From contig NZ_JAAVLX010000011.1 of assembly GCF_013114825.1 (NCBI RefSeq), forward strand, positions 124,001 through 188,000: 64,000 nucleotides of DNA, written 5' to 3'. The stretch is from Bradyrhizobium australiense. Its GTDB lineage: Bacteria > Pseudomonadota > Alphaproteobacteria > Rhizobiales > Xanthobacteraceae. Shown here piece by piece: positions 15,488 through 24,619 of the stretch. The position numbers and the translations under genes were made by a program. Each line of letters starts with the position of its first letter. Positions within the stretch are counted from its first letter, which is position 1. The notes below the pieces were generated by a model, which saw only the letters and a program-made list of their open reading frames with translations, was not told where the DNA came from and did not search any database.

Positions 15488-16891
15488 ATGAGCCGCCGTC
15501 ATATGATATCTCGTCACCTGATCACTCCATCCAAAATGCGTCGATCGGTGATACGCGCGTGCTTCGCGCTGGGTGTCCTACTCGCCGGATCGCCTCACTG
15601 TTTGCTTGCAGCCTCCGATACGGCCGTTGCGACCAGCGATTTTCTCAACAGCATTGGCGTCGTTACCACATTTCCAGATCGAGGCCAGCCATTGGGCAGG
15701 ACCATCGAGATGGTTCGCTACTGCGGCATTCGATGGGTGAGGGCGGGAATAGAAGGGCTTAGCGAGGAAGGCCCGACAACTATCCAAACCTTTCTGGATT
15801 TGCACCGCGAAACCGGTGTTTTGCTGAGCTGGGGCTTGGTCAGTGGTGGGACTGATGTGAACAAGTTAGTGAAAACCGGCAAGATACTCGCTGAAGCCGG
15901 TGCACTACTCGCGTTCGAAGGCAACAACGAGCCGAACAACTGGGGCGTCACATACCAGGGCGAGAAAGGCGGAGGCAATTGGCCGTCGTGGATGGCTGTG
16001 GCAAAGCTTCAGCGCGACCTGTACCAGACCATCAAGAGCGACCCAGTTCTGGCGAAGTTTCCTGTTTGGTCGGTCTCCGAGCCTGGCGCGCAGCGGGACA
16101 ACGTCGGCCTCCAGTTTCTTACGATCCCACCAGGCGCCTTAACGCTGATGCCGGCCGGAACGAAGTACGCCGACTACGCTAACGTACACAACTACATCTA
16201 TCATCCGCATTCGCCGCATCCGATGGACAACAAGGCGTGGAACGCCGCCGATCCAACTGCCGCATCCAAGGTCGACGGGCTATTTGGCAACTTCGGAGTT
16301 ACTTGGGCGCGACGGTTTCGGGGCTACAACCAGCAACAGCTCGATACGCTGCCGCGTGTCACGACCGAGACCGGTGTGAAGATCGGAGGATTGATCACGG
16401 AAGATCTGCACGCCGTCAACTTGATCAACATGTACCTCGCGCAATTCAAGCGTGGCTACGCCTTTACAGCGGTCTATCTGTTGCGGGATCGCACCGATGA
16501 AGACGGCAACCAATCCTTCGGCTTTTACCAGAGCGACTATTCACCCCGCAAAGCAGCGATTTATCTTCACAACCTCACGACCATCCTGAGCGACAAGGGT
16601 ACTCTCGCCAAACCGGGGCAGCTCGACTTTACGATCATGGAGCGACCCAAAACCGTCCACGAGCTGCTTCTGCAGCACAGTGACGGCAGGTTCCAACTGA
16701 TTGTCTGGGGTGAACGGTTGAGCGGCCAAGACCGCGTGACGATCCGGTTCGGCGTCACGCACGTGTCGGCGAGGATCTATGATCCCACGGTTGGGGTCGA
16801 TCCCATCGAAGCACTGACTGATTTTAGTTCGCTCGACATTACGCTCAGCAATCATCCAATTGTCATTGCGATTTCACCTGGTACCCGATGA
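15488..16891 (+). CDS. Secreted TIM-barrel glycoside-hydrolase-like protein
   Basis: 467 residues. A signal peptide lies within residues 17-43 (MRRSVIRACFALGVLLAG...LLAA); the true start may be the inner ATG at 15536. The mature part reads like a clan A glycosidase barrel: RYCGIRWVRAG, LLSWGL, then FEGNNEPNNWG, where Glu148 of an NEP motif would be the acid/base. VTTETGVKIGG (about residue 297) offers the nucleophile glutamate, followed by YAFTAVYLLRD. A C-terminal beta domain covers the last 100 residues. The substrate is probably a polysaccharide; the nearby exopolysaccharide locus makes polymer trimming or turnover plausible. The exact family is not assigned. Confidence 0.75.
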   Translation: MSRRHMISRHLITPSKMRRSVIRACFALGVLLAGSPHCLLAASDTAVATSDFLNSIGVVTTFPDRGQPLGRTIEMVRYCGIRWVRAGIEGLSEEGPTTIQTFLDLHRETGVLLSWGLVSGGTDVNKLVKTGKILAEAGALLAFEGNNEPNNWGVTYQGEKGGGNWPSWMAVAKLQRDLYQTIKSDPVLAKFPVWSVSEPGAQRDNVGLQFLTIPPGALTLMPAGTKYADYANVHNYIYHPHSPHPMDNKAWNAADPTAASKVDGLFGNFGVTWARRFRGYNQQQLDTLPRVTTETGVKIGGLITEDLHAVNLINMYLAQFKRGYAFTAVYLLRDRTDEDGNQSFGFYQSDYSPRKAAIYLHNLTTILSDKGTLAKPGQLDFTIMERPKTVHELLLQHSDGRFQLIVWGERLSGQDRVTIRFGVTHVSARIYDPTVGVDPIEALTDFSSLDITLSNHPIVIAISPGTR

Positions 16892-16967
16892 ACCCAGTGA
16901 AGCGGCTTGGATGCGGCTTGCGCAATCCGGGCTTGAACTCTTGCAAACGCCATCTTTGGACTCTTGC

Positions 16968-17270
16968 TCAATCAGGATCAAACGCCACGCCGGAAAAATC
17001 ACCCTCGCGCCAGATCAAGCGGCACCTGCGCAGCGAACTAAAATTGTCGAGCGTTAGCGCGAATTCCAGCGGAATTATTCTGAGATCGTGCAGCCGAATT
17101 CCGGCGCCGCTATTGGTTATATCGTAAACGGTACAGGCAAAGACGCCAGGTCTGCCGGCGAAAGACAGCAGTGCGCCTTTGCTTATTCTGGCCCTCTCGA
17201 TGGATCTTCTATCCCCTATGGTCATCATGTTGATGCCCGAGAAACTGCTTGTATATCCAGTGGCGTCCAT
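16968..17270 (-). CDS. PilZ-domain protein (c-di-GMP binding candidate)
   Basis: About 100 residues with one PilZ domain: GDRRSIERARIS carries the RxxxR motif, and CTVYDITNSGAGIRL supplies a DxTxxG variant of the second motif, followed by beta strands ending in REGDFSGVAF. Such single-domain proteins bind c-di-GMP and often tune exopolysaccharide synthesis or motility. Thr replaces the usual Ser in the second motif, which is common. The start is uncertain: ATG 17270 with GGAAGGG somewhat far upstream, or a later ATG pair near 17228. Proximity to the polysaccharide locus supports a regulatory role, by inference only. Confidence 0.75.
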   Translation of the reverse strand: MDATGYTSSFSGINMMTIGDRRSIERARISKGALLSFAGRPGVFACTVYDITNSGAGIRLHDLRIIPLEFALTLDNFSSLRRCRLIWREGDFSGVAFDPD

Positions 17271-17300
17271 CGTGGCGCCGCCACACCCTTCCAAAGACAA

Positions 17301-17680
17301 GTCGTCCGGTGATTGATCGTCGCGGAAGAAAGACAGTCCAAAGATGCCAGGTCTGTCTCCATGTCGCCGGCGGTCTTAGGTCCAAAGACGTGTCTCTTTT
17401 TCTCAAGGCAATCATTTGTGGCACTTTTCAAAAACCAAACGATCGGGTTCAATGAGTAGATCCGACCAGGAAAATTGAGACAGCCTAGCGCTTCCGCGTG
17501 CCAGTGCAACGAGCGTCGTTCGTTAAGCTTGATGTCTGCAGCAAAGGTTAAATCTGGAACAGAGGTCAGCAGAGGTCGTGCTGAGCGTAGCTCGTGAAAG
17601 CTTATCGCCTGTATCGGATTTGCCGGAGGGCAGCGCTTGTCCTGGAGCCAGAGCATTGGCTCAATGGGATTTGCAGCTGA
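17301..17680. other. No convincing gene
   Basis: A minus-strand frame at 17225-17656 overlaps the PilZ gene and has no start site or motif. I treat it as a chance frame. Confidence 0.35.
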
Positions 17681-17887
17681 CTACTTGTCCTTCCGTAAGA
17701 TGCAAACCACACGTCCCAATGTTTGAATCCTCTGGCCGGGAAGAGGAGCATTTATTTCAGCCCTGATGGCTTCGGCAGCTTTGTTGCAAAGCTCTTCTGA
17801 CGGGAACGACTGAATTTGCTGCGAAGTGGGTTGTGTTGGACTTCCAAATACAATCCATTGCAGAGAGACGAAGAGAACCCAATCCAT
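17681..17887 (-). CDS. Small hypothetical exported protein
   Basis: 68 residues. A hydrophobic N-terminus (DWVLFVSLQWIVFGS) may be a signal or anchor. A helix follows (SEELCNKAAEAIRAEI), then GRVVCILRKDK; two cysteines could pair. ATG 17887 has GGGAG seven bases upstream. It is divergent from the next small secreted gene, leaving about 70 bp for shared promoters. No family is recognised. Confidence 0.6.
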   Translation of the reverse strand: MDWVLFVSLQWIVFGSPTQPTSQQIQSFPSEELCNKAAEAIRAEINAPLPGQRIQTLGRVVCILRKDK

Positions 17888-17957
17888 ATTTGTCTCCCAT
17901 AATCAGTGTTTTCAGGCTAATCTAGTCTGGTTGCCCAAAGCGAAACGAGGACTGTCC

Positions 17958-18185
17958 ATGAAATTCCGCCTCACCATTCTCTGTCTGATCGCCTTCATCA
18001 ATCCGGCACTGGCGCAGTCTGGTATTTCCAACCAGCGGAACATGTACGGCAATATTGTGCGCGATAACGGGACATATTCGCCGACAGGAGTAAACCAGGG
18101 TCCGGTCAACAATGGACCCATCAGGCGCTCGCCAGCTCAGCCGTCGACGACGAACACGGCCCCTAGTAAGGGTGCGAATAGGTAG
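17958..18185 (+). CDS. Small secreted protein
   Basis: 75 residues with a textbook Sec signal (KFRLTILCLIAFINPALAQ) and a short disordered mature part rich in Asn, Gly, Pro and Thr. ATG 17958 has GAGG eight bases upstream; earlier in-frame starts would bury the signal. No cysteine remains after cleavage. Function unknown. Confidence 0.65.
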   Translation: MKFRLTILCLIAFINPALAQSGISNQRNMYGNIVRDNGTYSPTGVNQGPVNNGPIRRSPAQPSTTNTAPSKGANR

Positions 18186-18234
18186 CGTGGCTTCAATCTT
18201 TTCTTGAGCTGATCTCCAGCCTCCGCTCAGCTCG

Positions 18235-18519
18235 TCACCACCAAACCATCGATCTTTCGGGGGCTCCGCAAACAATCGTACGGTGGCGCTCGATCCCATG
18301 CGGAGTTCGGGTAGCTATCGTTTTGATGCAGCCTGGGTAAATGGCGAGATTGTAGTGAAACGGTGGGCCATCGAAGTAACCATGGATTCGGCAAAGATAG
18401 GCGAGATCGGGACCACAGCGGGTGAGGGGATACAGGCGCTCGCGAGCCGATGCCGAAGTCGATACGCCGGCAAACACAGTAACGACTAGGGCAAGAGCTA
18501 TCTTGAAAACGTCCGGCAT
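18235..18519 (-). CDS. Small secreted cysteine-containing protein
   Basis: 94 residues: a Sec signal (MPDVFKIALALVVTVFAGVSTSASA), then a mature domain with four cysteines (LTRCGPDLAYLC, YPGCIKTI, TIVCG) that could form two disulphides. ATG 18519 has AAGGA seven bases upstream. The longer frame begins far upstream without a start signal. It resembles small cysteine-containing periplasmic proteins of Bradyrhizobium in general style, but I cannot name the family. Confidence 0.6.
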   Translation of the reverse strand: MPDVFKIALALVVTVFAGVSTSASARERLYPLTRCGPDLAYLCRIHGYFDGPPFHYNLAIYPGCIKTIATRTPHGIERHRTIVCGAPERSMVWW

Positions 18520-18768
18520 ATTCTGATCCTTGGGGCAGTGTCTTTCGACGGCAATGTTAAGAATGGGACAATAGCCCGCAATTTGCAATTTCGCCAAGCT
18601 ACGCAAGTCAAAACCATTCGGAAAAATTGCTGCGAGACCTGACGCTGCTATAGGATCGTCTCGGCTCCTGCTCGCGTTGTGAACCAGCTCGTGCCTTGGG
18701 GTGCGCTGAGAAGCCAACAGAAAATCCTTTTGTTTCAATGGATTACGAGGTAACTTGTTGCAATCCTT

Positions 18769-19089
18769 GTGGATCGTTTGCTGGGCATTGATCTAGAATT
18801 CTCCAAGATCGATCAGGAGAAGACGGTCTCGCCGCATGCGCAGGAGATCGAATACGCGCTGATTCTCTCGAGGATGATAAATTCGCTTAAGGATGATCCA
18901 GTGCAATTGCGCTTGATCGTCGACGAATTTCCGCGGCTGGCTCTTGATACGTCTTGGGCCAATGGACCGGAACGAAATCGGCTCCTGGCCGCACTTGAAA
19001 CAGCGATCGAGGGGGCGAGGCGTTTTCGGTCCGGCGCGCGAAGGGAAACGCACTTGCCCGGGCAACTAGGGGCTAGGCGGGCTACCTAA
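18769..19089 (+). CDS. Hypothetical helical protein
   Basis: 106 residues beginning at GTG 18769. The middle is well-formed helical sequence (EIEYALILSRMINSLKDDPVQLR, NRLLAALETAIEGARRF) with ordinary composition. The last 15 residues are Arg/Gly-rich and may reflect a lost stop or frame change. No strong ribosome-binding site and no family is known. Confidence 0.45.
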   Translation: MDRLLGIDLEFSKIDQEKTVSPHAQEIEYALILSRMINSLKDDPVQLRLIVDEFPRLALDTSWANGPERNRLLAALETAIEGARRFRSGARRETHLPGQLGARRAT

Positions 19090-19525
19090 GCTCCACAAAC
19101 AACATATCCAGCTGCGGTTAACGCGCTGGCGCCTGCTCAGCACGACATCCAAGTCGCAAATCGGGCCTGCGCCCAGACGTTCAAACGGTTCTCGAAATCC
19201 GAGCCAAAATATTTACGTCTACGATAGTCCGTATTGCTTGGAGTGCTGCTGCTGGGGACGCTCGCGTGCGTCGGTTATTATGGTGAGATATTTCGTCGCT
19301 GCGCGATGCTTTGAATTTACCCGGGGTCTACAGCATCGAGAACTTCAAAGCGGATAGTGCAGCCATCTGTTGGGTCCAAAGCGAACCAGACCAAACCGCT
19401 GGCGGCGCAAAGAACGGCGCACTTGGCGCACTGCCTTGAGCGAAGCGATGCCGCTAATGGCGCCTTCTTTTCAGAATGCCAGAAGCCATAAGCCAGCGGC
19501 GTAGCGTCCAGCAGATCTGCATGAA
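19090..19525. other. No convincing gene
   Basis: No frame of useful length. A hydrophobic string (VLLLGTLACVGYYGE, around 19242-19290) suggests a relic membrane or secreted protein without a start. Confidence 0.35.
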
Positions 19526-19819
19526 TCAGAGAATGTGACGCACGCCATTAGCTGTAAAAAATGCCCGAGCTACTAATCCTAGGAAATAGCCGGCCTGAGT
19601 GATTGTTTGCGCGGCCATGATCGTCAATGCAGTATCGAGAAAACCGAAACCGCTGCTGATCGAAAAGAAGATCGATAGTAGCAGCAGAAGCGCGAGAATC
19701 GCCAGCAGGAATCTCAGGCGAAACCACAAGCCTGTAGCAAATCCTATCAGGGCTAATATTGCTGCGGCATAGACCATGCCATGTTCCATATGTTCAGCGA
19801 ATATCGTTGGCGCGAACAC
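19526..19819 (-). CDS. Small three-helix membrane protein
   Basis: 97 residues with three hydrophobic helices (MVYAAAILALIGFATGLWF, FLLAILALLLLLSIFFSI, then a weaker one through AAQTITQAGYFLGLVARAFF). The true start may be one of the inner ATGs at 19789 or 19777, as the N-terminal 10-14 residues add little. Inner-membrane location is expected. No family is recognised. Confidence 0.5.
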   Translation of the reverse strand: MFAPTIFAEHMEHGMVYAAAILALIGFATGLWFRLRFLLAILALLLLLSIFFSISSGFGFLDTALTIMAAQTITQAGYFLGLVARAFFTANGVRHIL

Positions 19820-20369
19820 GCAACCCTTGGGACGGCGGTTCGCACCGATTAAGAAAGGGTTTTGATCTTGCTACTTTGTTGCGATTTCCATCGCCAAACA
19901 GCGCCTTCTCGCAACTGACATCGAGTAGGCCCACACGGCGGTGACGAATCGCGCCGTGAAGTAAACCACGAAAGACCGCAAATATCAGCCCGATCCGGTC
20001 ATGCCGATAGCTCACCGGCATCGGCTCAACAATTTTTCGGCGTCGGGGTCACGCACTAGCCGCGGTGGCTCGAATGCCTGGCCTCCGGCCGCCACGCTAA
20101 ATGCAAGTCCCAAAAAATGGCCCAATGGGTTCAATTTAAAGAAAAATTATGAAAACTCGGTGATAGTGGGCGGTGTGGCTTGATTGCAACTTGCCGCCTA
20201 AAACGAGACTTTACGGGCACTCAGGCCTTTGTGGCAGGAGAGTCGCCTTGTACTGTCTGAATGCGTGGCGCTTTACGGGCCGGTTCGCGGCCAAATATCG
20301 TCAGAAAAGTCGCAGAATTTGACTACGAAGAAGGCATCCGTGCAGTTTCAGATTACCACGCTATTGGGG
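19820..20369. other. Promoter region upstream of the export gene
   Basis: About 550 bp upstream of the Wza-type gene with no convincing gene. It is AT-richer near 20100-20170. It probably carries the promoter of the exopolysaccharide export gene, but I cannot place boxes with confidence. Confidence 0.4.
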
Positions 20370-21632
20370 ATGGGCGACTTGGTCAGGAACTTGGGGTTGT
20401 GCGTCCTCGGCCATAAGGGGGCAACCATAAAGCGCATTGGAAGGCCCGCCCTTGCTCTGGTTGCAGCGGCATTGTTGCCTGCCTGTTCGGTGCTGCCGGG
20501 TACCGGCCCAACGAGTGATGCCGTGCACGGAAATGCGACCGCCGGCTTGCGTTCCAATGCGGCTCTCCCGTACGCGTTGGTCGATATCAGTGCTGATACG
20601 ATCGGTTTTCTGTCGCAGCCAAATCTGATCACGTTCCAGGGCGTATTTCCTGACAAGCGGCCCAAACCGCAGCAGGTTGTCGGCGTCGGCGATGTCTTAA
20701 ATATCTCAATCTTTGAGGCGGCTCCGGGAGGATTGTTCACACCCGCAACTGCCGCTGGCGCGCGTCCCGGCAATTTCGTGGATCTGCCCGCACAGGCTGT
20801 CGATCAGAAAGGCGCCATCTACGTTCCTTATGCAGGCGAGATTCCGGCTGCCGCTCGCACCTTGCCAGAAATCCAACAAGCGATTGTCGCTCGTCTGCGA
20901 AATCGCGCCATTGAGCCCCAGGTCGTCGTCAGCTTAAACCAGCAGCATTCAAGCGTCGTAAGTGTTCTTGGGGACGTGAACACGCCGGGCGTTCTTGCTC
21001 TTAACAGCGTGGGTGAGCGTCTTTTGGCACTGATTGCCCGCGCCGGCGGTCCTAAGTTCGAAGCTGTCGAAAGCTATGTGACGCTTCAGCGCGACGGCAG
21101 GCGCGTCAAGGTACTGCTAAGCCGCGTGGTGCACGACCCGCGCGAGAACATCTTCATCCGACCAAACGACGTGATCTTCATCACCCGTGAATCGCCCACC
21201 TTTACCGCTTTGGGCGCACTCAATCAGAACGTTTTCGGCTTCAATTCGGAAATCCCATTTGACGTGGAATCGCTGACGCTTGCGCAGGCGATCGGCAAGG
21301 CAGGCGGCCTCAATGATCAGCAGTCTGACCCGGCGGAGGTCTACGTCTATCGGTACGAGGACCGCCCGCTTCTTGAGAAGCTGGGCGTCGATACCAAGAG
21401 ATTTTCCTACGACCGGATACCGACGGTGTATCACCTCAACCTGCGTGATCCAGGGGGTATGCTGCTCGCCGCTGGATTCCAAATGCGAACCAAAGATGTC
21501 ATGTACGTAGCGAATGCTAAGGTCGTGGATTACTACAAGTTGCTGACGCTCATCAGTAATACGGCCAACACGACTTCCGCCACGGCAAATGCGGTCACGA
21601 ACGTGAACACGGCGGTCAAGACCAGGTGGTAG
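20370..21632 (+). CDS. Polysaccharide export outer-membrane lipoprotein (Wza/ExoF type)
   Basis: About 420 residues from ATG 20370. A lipoprotein signal (RIGRPALALVAAALLPAC) precedes the poly_export domain with VGVGDVLNISIFE, VDQKGAIYVPYAGEIPAA and RTLPEIQQAIVARL. Two SLBB-like beta-grasp domains follow (SVLGDVNTPGVLALN, LTLAQAIGKAGGLND). It forms the outer-membrane exit channel for exopolysaccharide, working with the Wzc-type kinase encoded at 27317. The start is odd: ATG 20370 lacks a spaced ribosome-binding site, while a strong AAGGGGG sits before an ATA codon at 20427, exactly where the lipoprotein signal would naturally begin. Confidence 0.9.
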   Translation: MGDLVRNLGLCVLGHKGATIKRIGRPALALVAAALLPACSVLPGTGPTSDAVHGNATAGLRSNAALPYALVDISADTIGFLSQPNLITFQGVFPDKRPKPQQVVGVGDVLNISIFEAAPGGLFTPATAAGARPGNFVDLPAQAVDQKGAIYVPYAGEIPAAARTLPEIQQAIVARLRNRAIEPQVVVSLNQQHSSVVSVLGDVNTPGVLALNSVGERLLALIARAGGPKFEAVESYVTLQRDGRRVKVLLSRVVHDPRENIFIRPNDVIFITRESPTFTALGALNQNVFGFNSEIPFDVESLTLAQAIGKAGGLNDQQSDPAEVYVYRYEDRPLLEKLGVDTKRFSYDRIPTVYHLNLRDPGGMLLAAGFQMRTKDVMYVANAKVVDYYKLLTLISNTANTTSATANAVTNVNTAVKTRW

Positions 21633-21678
21633 GTCCAAGCTTAGCGTTCTCTATCGTAACTCTGATCGCGGACCTCTT

Positions 21679-23094
21679 TTGAAGTTTCTGCTAGAAACTG
21701 TCAGATCAATCCAGCTTTGGCTGACAATTTCAGCGCTAACCTTGGCGCCACTGTTTTTTGGATCCGTTGATCCGCTTTGGGTGGTGATTTGGAGCGTTGT
21801 GCTTTCGATCAGCACTCTTTGCGGGCTGGTCATCCCGGTAGCGATTGGGCAGAATCGCATAATACTGATCTTTCTTGCCGTTTGTTGCGCCTACGCGCTT
21901 GTCGCGATCGTGCAAGTTGTCCCCAATCTGATTGGACCATTGGCCGATCCGATCTGGCAACGGGCTAGCGGCCTTTTGAATCTTGATCTGGCGGCCAGGA
22001 TTTCGAGTCGCGCTGAAATATCGCCGGCCGTGGTCGGACACTTTTTGCTGCTTGTGACTTCTTTCCTGAGCGGCATGTTCGTCGGAACATCGCGACGCAG
22101 CAGTGACATTGTCATGGAATTCGCACGATATTCGATTCTGTTATACGCCATTTACGGCTTGGCTGCGCTCACGTTCACACCAAATATGGTCTTGTGGGCT
22201 CCCAAGCTCGCCTATTTTGGATTTCTGACCACTACTTTCGTCAACCACAACACAGCAGCCACTCTTGTGGGAGCCGGCACCATCCTGTGGCTCTGCTCGG
22301 CATATCTTTCGTTTCAGTCGTTAAATAGTTCATCGATCCGACTGCTCCTTCTCATTCCGTCGAACGAGAAGTTGGCTTTCAAGCTCATGTTTCGTTCTGC
22401 GGCCGGACTTACCTGTTTCTTTGCCGTGTTGCTGACAGGATCGCGCGGTGGACTGATCTGTACTTGCGTAGGTTTGCTTGTGGCGATCGGCCTGATGGTC
22501 TCCGGCAAGATCAAGGTCGGGCTCTGGTATGTTTTCGGATCGGCCATCGCCGCTTTCGCGTTGTTGTCGTTGTGGTTGACTGGTATGGGCAGAATAGGAA
22601 GCCAAGGGCTGCTCGACGGCGGCCGATGGGTCGTATATGAAAGCTGCCTCAAATTAATTCGGGAGCGACCGCTACTAGGCACCGGCGCGGGCACGTTTGC
22701 AGATTTATTTCCTTCGTTGCGAACGGACGAACTTAGCAGCTGGGGGGTATGGGATTATGCTCACTCGACTTTGCTCGAAATAGCTGTCGAGATGGGCATT
22801 CCGATCGCAGCCGCAGTCGTGATCGCGGCTGCTGCTTCGCTGTTCATACTCGGCAGGAGCGCGCTGAGATCAAGGGACTGGAATCGGGGCGCACTGTCGG
22901 CAATTACCGGAATCGCGGTCCTCAGCTATCTGCATTCGACAATCGATTTTTCGCTGCAAGTACCTGGCTATCTTGTCGTGTTCGGAATCATTCTCGGTTG
23001 CGGGCTGGCGAGAGCGACCTCGGATCGAAAAGTTGTCGGCAAGGGACCAATCGCAGATGTACCATTGTCGCGGAGCACCAATCGGCCGCAGTAG
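21679..23094 (+). CDS. O-antigen ligase/polymerase (Wzy_C family) membrane protein
   Basis: 471 residues with about ten to twelve membrane helices. Family signatures are NHNTAATLVGAG, LLTGSRGGLICT, then the large periplasmic loop GRWVVYESCLKLIRERPLLGTGAGTF ending in WDYAHSTLLEIAVEMG. This Wzy_C pattern occurs in O-antigen ligases and exopolysaccharide polymerases; in this context a polymerase acting on lipid-linked repeat units in the periplasm is likelier. It follows the export gene by 46 bp, probably in one transcript. The start appears to be TTG 21679; no better in-frame start exists downstream of the previous stop. Confidence 0.88.
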   Translation: MKFLLETVRSIQLWLTISALTLAPLFFGSVDPLWVVIWSVVLSISTLCGLVIPVAIGQNRIILIFLAVCCAYALVAIVQVVPNLIGPLADPIWQRASGLLNLDLAARISSRAEISPAVVGHFLLLVTSFLSGMFVGTSRRSSDIVMEFARYSILLYAIYGLAALTFTPNMVLWAPKLAYFGFLTTTFVNHNTAATLVGAGTILWLCSAYLSFQSLNSSSIRLLLLIPSNEKLAFKLMFRSAAGLTCFFAVLLTGSRGGLICTCVGLLVAIGLMVSGKIKVGLWYVFGSAIAAFALLSLWLTGMGRIGSQGLLDGGRWVVYESCLKLIRERPLLGTGAGTFADLFPSLRTDELSSWGVWDYAHSTLLEIAVEMGIPIAAAVVIAAAASLFILGRSALRSRDWNRGALSAITGIAVLSYLHSTIDFSLQVPGYLVVFGIILGCGLARATSDRKVVGKGPIADVPLSRSTNRPQ

Positions 23095-23124
23095 CGGCCT
23101 CACAAGTTAGCTTGCGGGGGTTTA

Positions 23125-23772
23125 TTAACGATCGGCCAAACGAACATGTCGGCCGGATCGTGAAATTCGCGCCGGCGTGCGAATCTCGTACCAGAACCTC
23201 GCATCCGCGGCTGACTGGATCTTCAACCATTGATAGTCAGTACTCTGCCAAGCGTGAATGGAGTCGGTCAGGTTGTCCAGTACCAGGTCGCCTTTTGTCG
23301 TTGCGACCACCAGGACTAGATGGCCAATTCCCGACGGTGTCTTGACCACCGATAGTCTTAGCGCTCTCGAGGGCAAACCACTCTCCAGCAAGCTATGCCG
23401 CTTGGTGCTCGCATAATCGTTGCAGTCTCCACTGGTCGGTGCAATCGTCCAGCCGTCTTGAAGTTCCGAACCATAGCTCTTGAGCTTGGGAGCGATCGCC
23501 ATATTGACGCTGCTGTTCACGCGACGAAGGAGCTCGAGAGTCTCCGCATTCAGATCGATCCGTTCGAATTCCGTCGGGTTCGATTTGCAGTCAGATGGAT
23601 AGTTCAGACAAAAGCGAACATGTTGGAACGGCGCTAACGTGGGAGACGCTTCAACAATTGCCGTTTGGCTATTAACGTCCTGGTAAAGTCGGTCTCGAGC
23701 GTCCGCATCGCGGGGCAACAGAGATCCCGCAACAGCCGAAAGTAGCGACACGATTTGAAGACGTCGCCTCAT
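23125..23772 (-). CDS. BTLCP-family (transglutaminase-like) cysteine protease
   Basis: About 215 residues with a signal peptide (MRRRLQIVSLLSAVAGSLL...ADA). The catalytic signature of bacterial transglutaminase-like cysteine proteases is complete: Cys in SGDCNDYASTKRHSLLESG, His in GHLVLVV, Asp in LVLDNL. The family includes LapG-type periplasmic proteases that shed adhesins, but many alphaproteobacterial members have no known substrate. The ATG at 23772 has AGGCGG upstream; the longer frame adds an unlikely N-terminus. It is convergent with the polymerase gene, leaving 30 bp between them. Confidence 0.85.
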   Translation of the reverse strand: MRRRLQIVSLLSAVAGSLLPRDADARDRLYQDVNSQTAIVEASPTLAPFQHVRFCLNYPSDCKSNPTEFERIDLNAETLELLRRVNSSVNMAIAPKLKSYGSELQDGWTIAPTSGDCNDYASTKRHSLLESGLPSRALRLSVVKTPSGIGHLVLVVATTKGDLVLDNLTDSIHAWQSTDYQWLKIQSAADARFWYEIRTPARISRSGRHVRLADR

Positions 23773-23887
23773 GTGACAGCCGCCTGACCAGCAAGATGCG
23801 ATCGCCGGAAGGCGCGCAATCAATCGGCTGATTGTCCCCACCCGGAGTTAAATCTTTGCTAACAACCGCACGTCGCGGAAGGCCGGC

Positions 23888-24134
23888 TCATATGCGCGCC
23901 GGCGATATCAAGAACATGGAGAAATCCGAAGACAGGTCCCGTCGCGTGATCGTTGTGAGGTAAACGACAATCGCGGGACAATGTTCCGGGACATTGTCTT
24001 CATCGACAACCAGCGCCTCGGTGAAGCCAGACTGGATCAGCTCACTCGCTTCGGCAACGCCTCTCACAGAGCTTGCGCTGCCATTTGTAGATCAACCCGG
24101 TCGAAAGATCGTGCTGCCGCGCACATGCGTCACG
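23888..24134 (-). mobile_element. Remnant of an IS66-type tnpA (OrfA) gene
   Basis: Minus-strand reading gives RDACARQHDLSTGLIYKWQRKL (24134 to about 24063), the helix-turn-helix style of IS66-family TnpA. After a frame change it continues to 23888 with SGFTEALVVDEDNVPEHCPAIVVYL, like the TnpA C-terminal half. There is no start and no partner gene. The match is from memory of the family pattern, so it is tentative. Confidence 0.42.
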
Positions 24135-24619
24135 CATGCCCCAGGGAAAACGCTTCAGCAGGACTTATAGCCAATATACCGCAAACTGCCTCATCAAGCG
24201 CGGCTATAAGCTCACTAAAGAGCGCTCGTCAGCGTGCTGTTAAGGGCGCTCAGACGCAAACCGGAAAGGCGCCCCGCCGAATGGATACGTATTAGTCGAG
24301 ACCCCTCAAGATCTGCTCGGCAATCTACACGCTTTGGCCGTACACGGGTTGGCGCCCGGGTATGACTTTCGCCAGGTCTGGATTTAGAAATTCAAAGTTA
24401 GCGCACGTTGACGCAAATACGATTGTGTCGGAACCCGGCGGCCTGGGCGATCGAGGCAAACTTATCGTTCCAGCCACGTTGTTTGATTGTCAGGAGCCGG
24501 ACCGATTCAGCAATTTTAGTTGCCGCCGCAAAGAGGTGATCGGGCGCGCCTCGGAATTTGTCGAGTTGGTGCCAGTCGTTCAGAGCCAAACCAAGCAATT
24601 GCTCGAGCGCGATGCCAGG
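24135..24619. other. No convincing gene
   Basis: A minus-strand frame at 24398-24598 has reasonable composition but no start signal. The left part may be further insertion-sequence debris. Confidence 0.35.

Noticed and set aside
17225..17656. Minus-strand 143-codon frame overlapping the PilZ gene
   Set aside because: No start site and no recognisable motif; it overlaps a well-supported gene in another frame.
23981..24000. Near-palindrome ACAATGTTCCGGGACATTGT around 23978-23997
   Set aside because: It lies inside transposase debris and has no neighbouring gene start, so a regulatory role is not supported.
23981..24295. Plus-strand 104-codon frame
   Set aside because: The opposite strand gives recognisable TnpA-like sequence, and this frame has no start signal.
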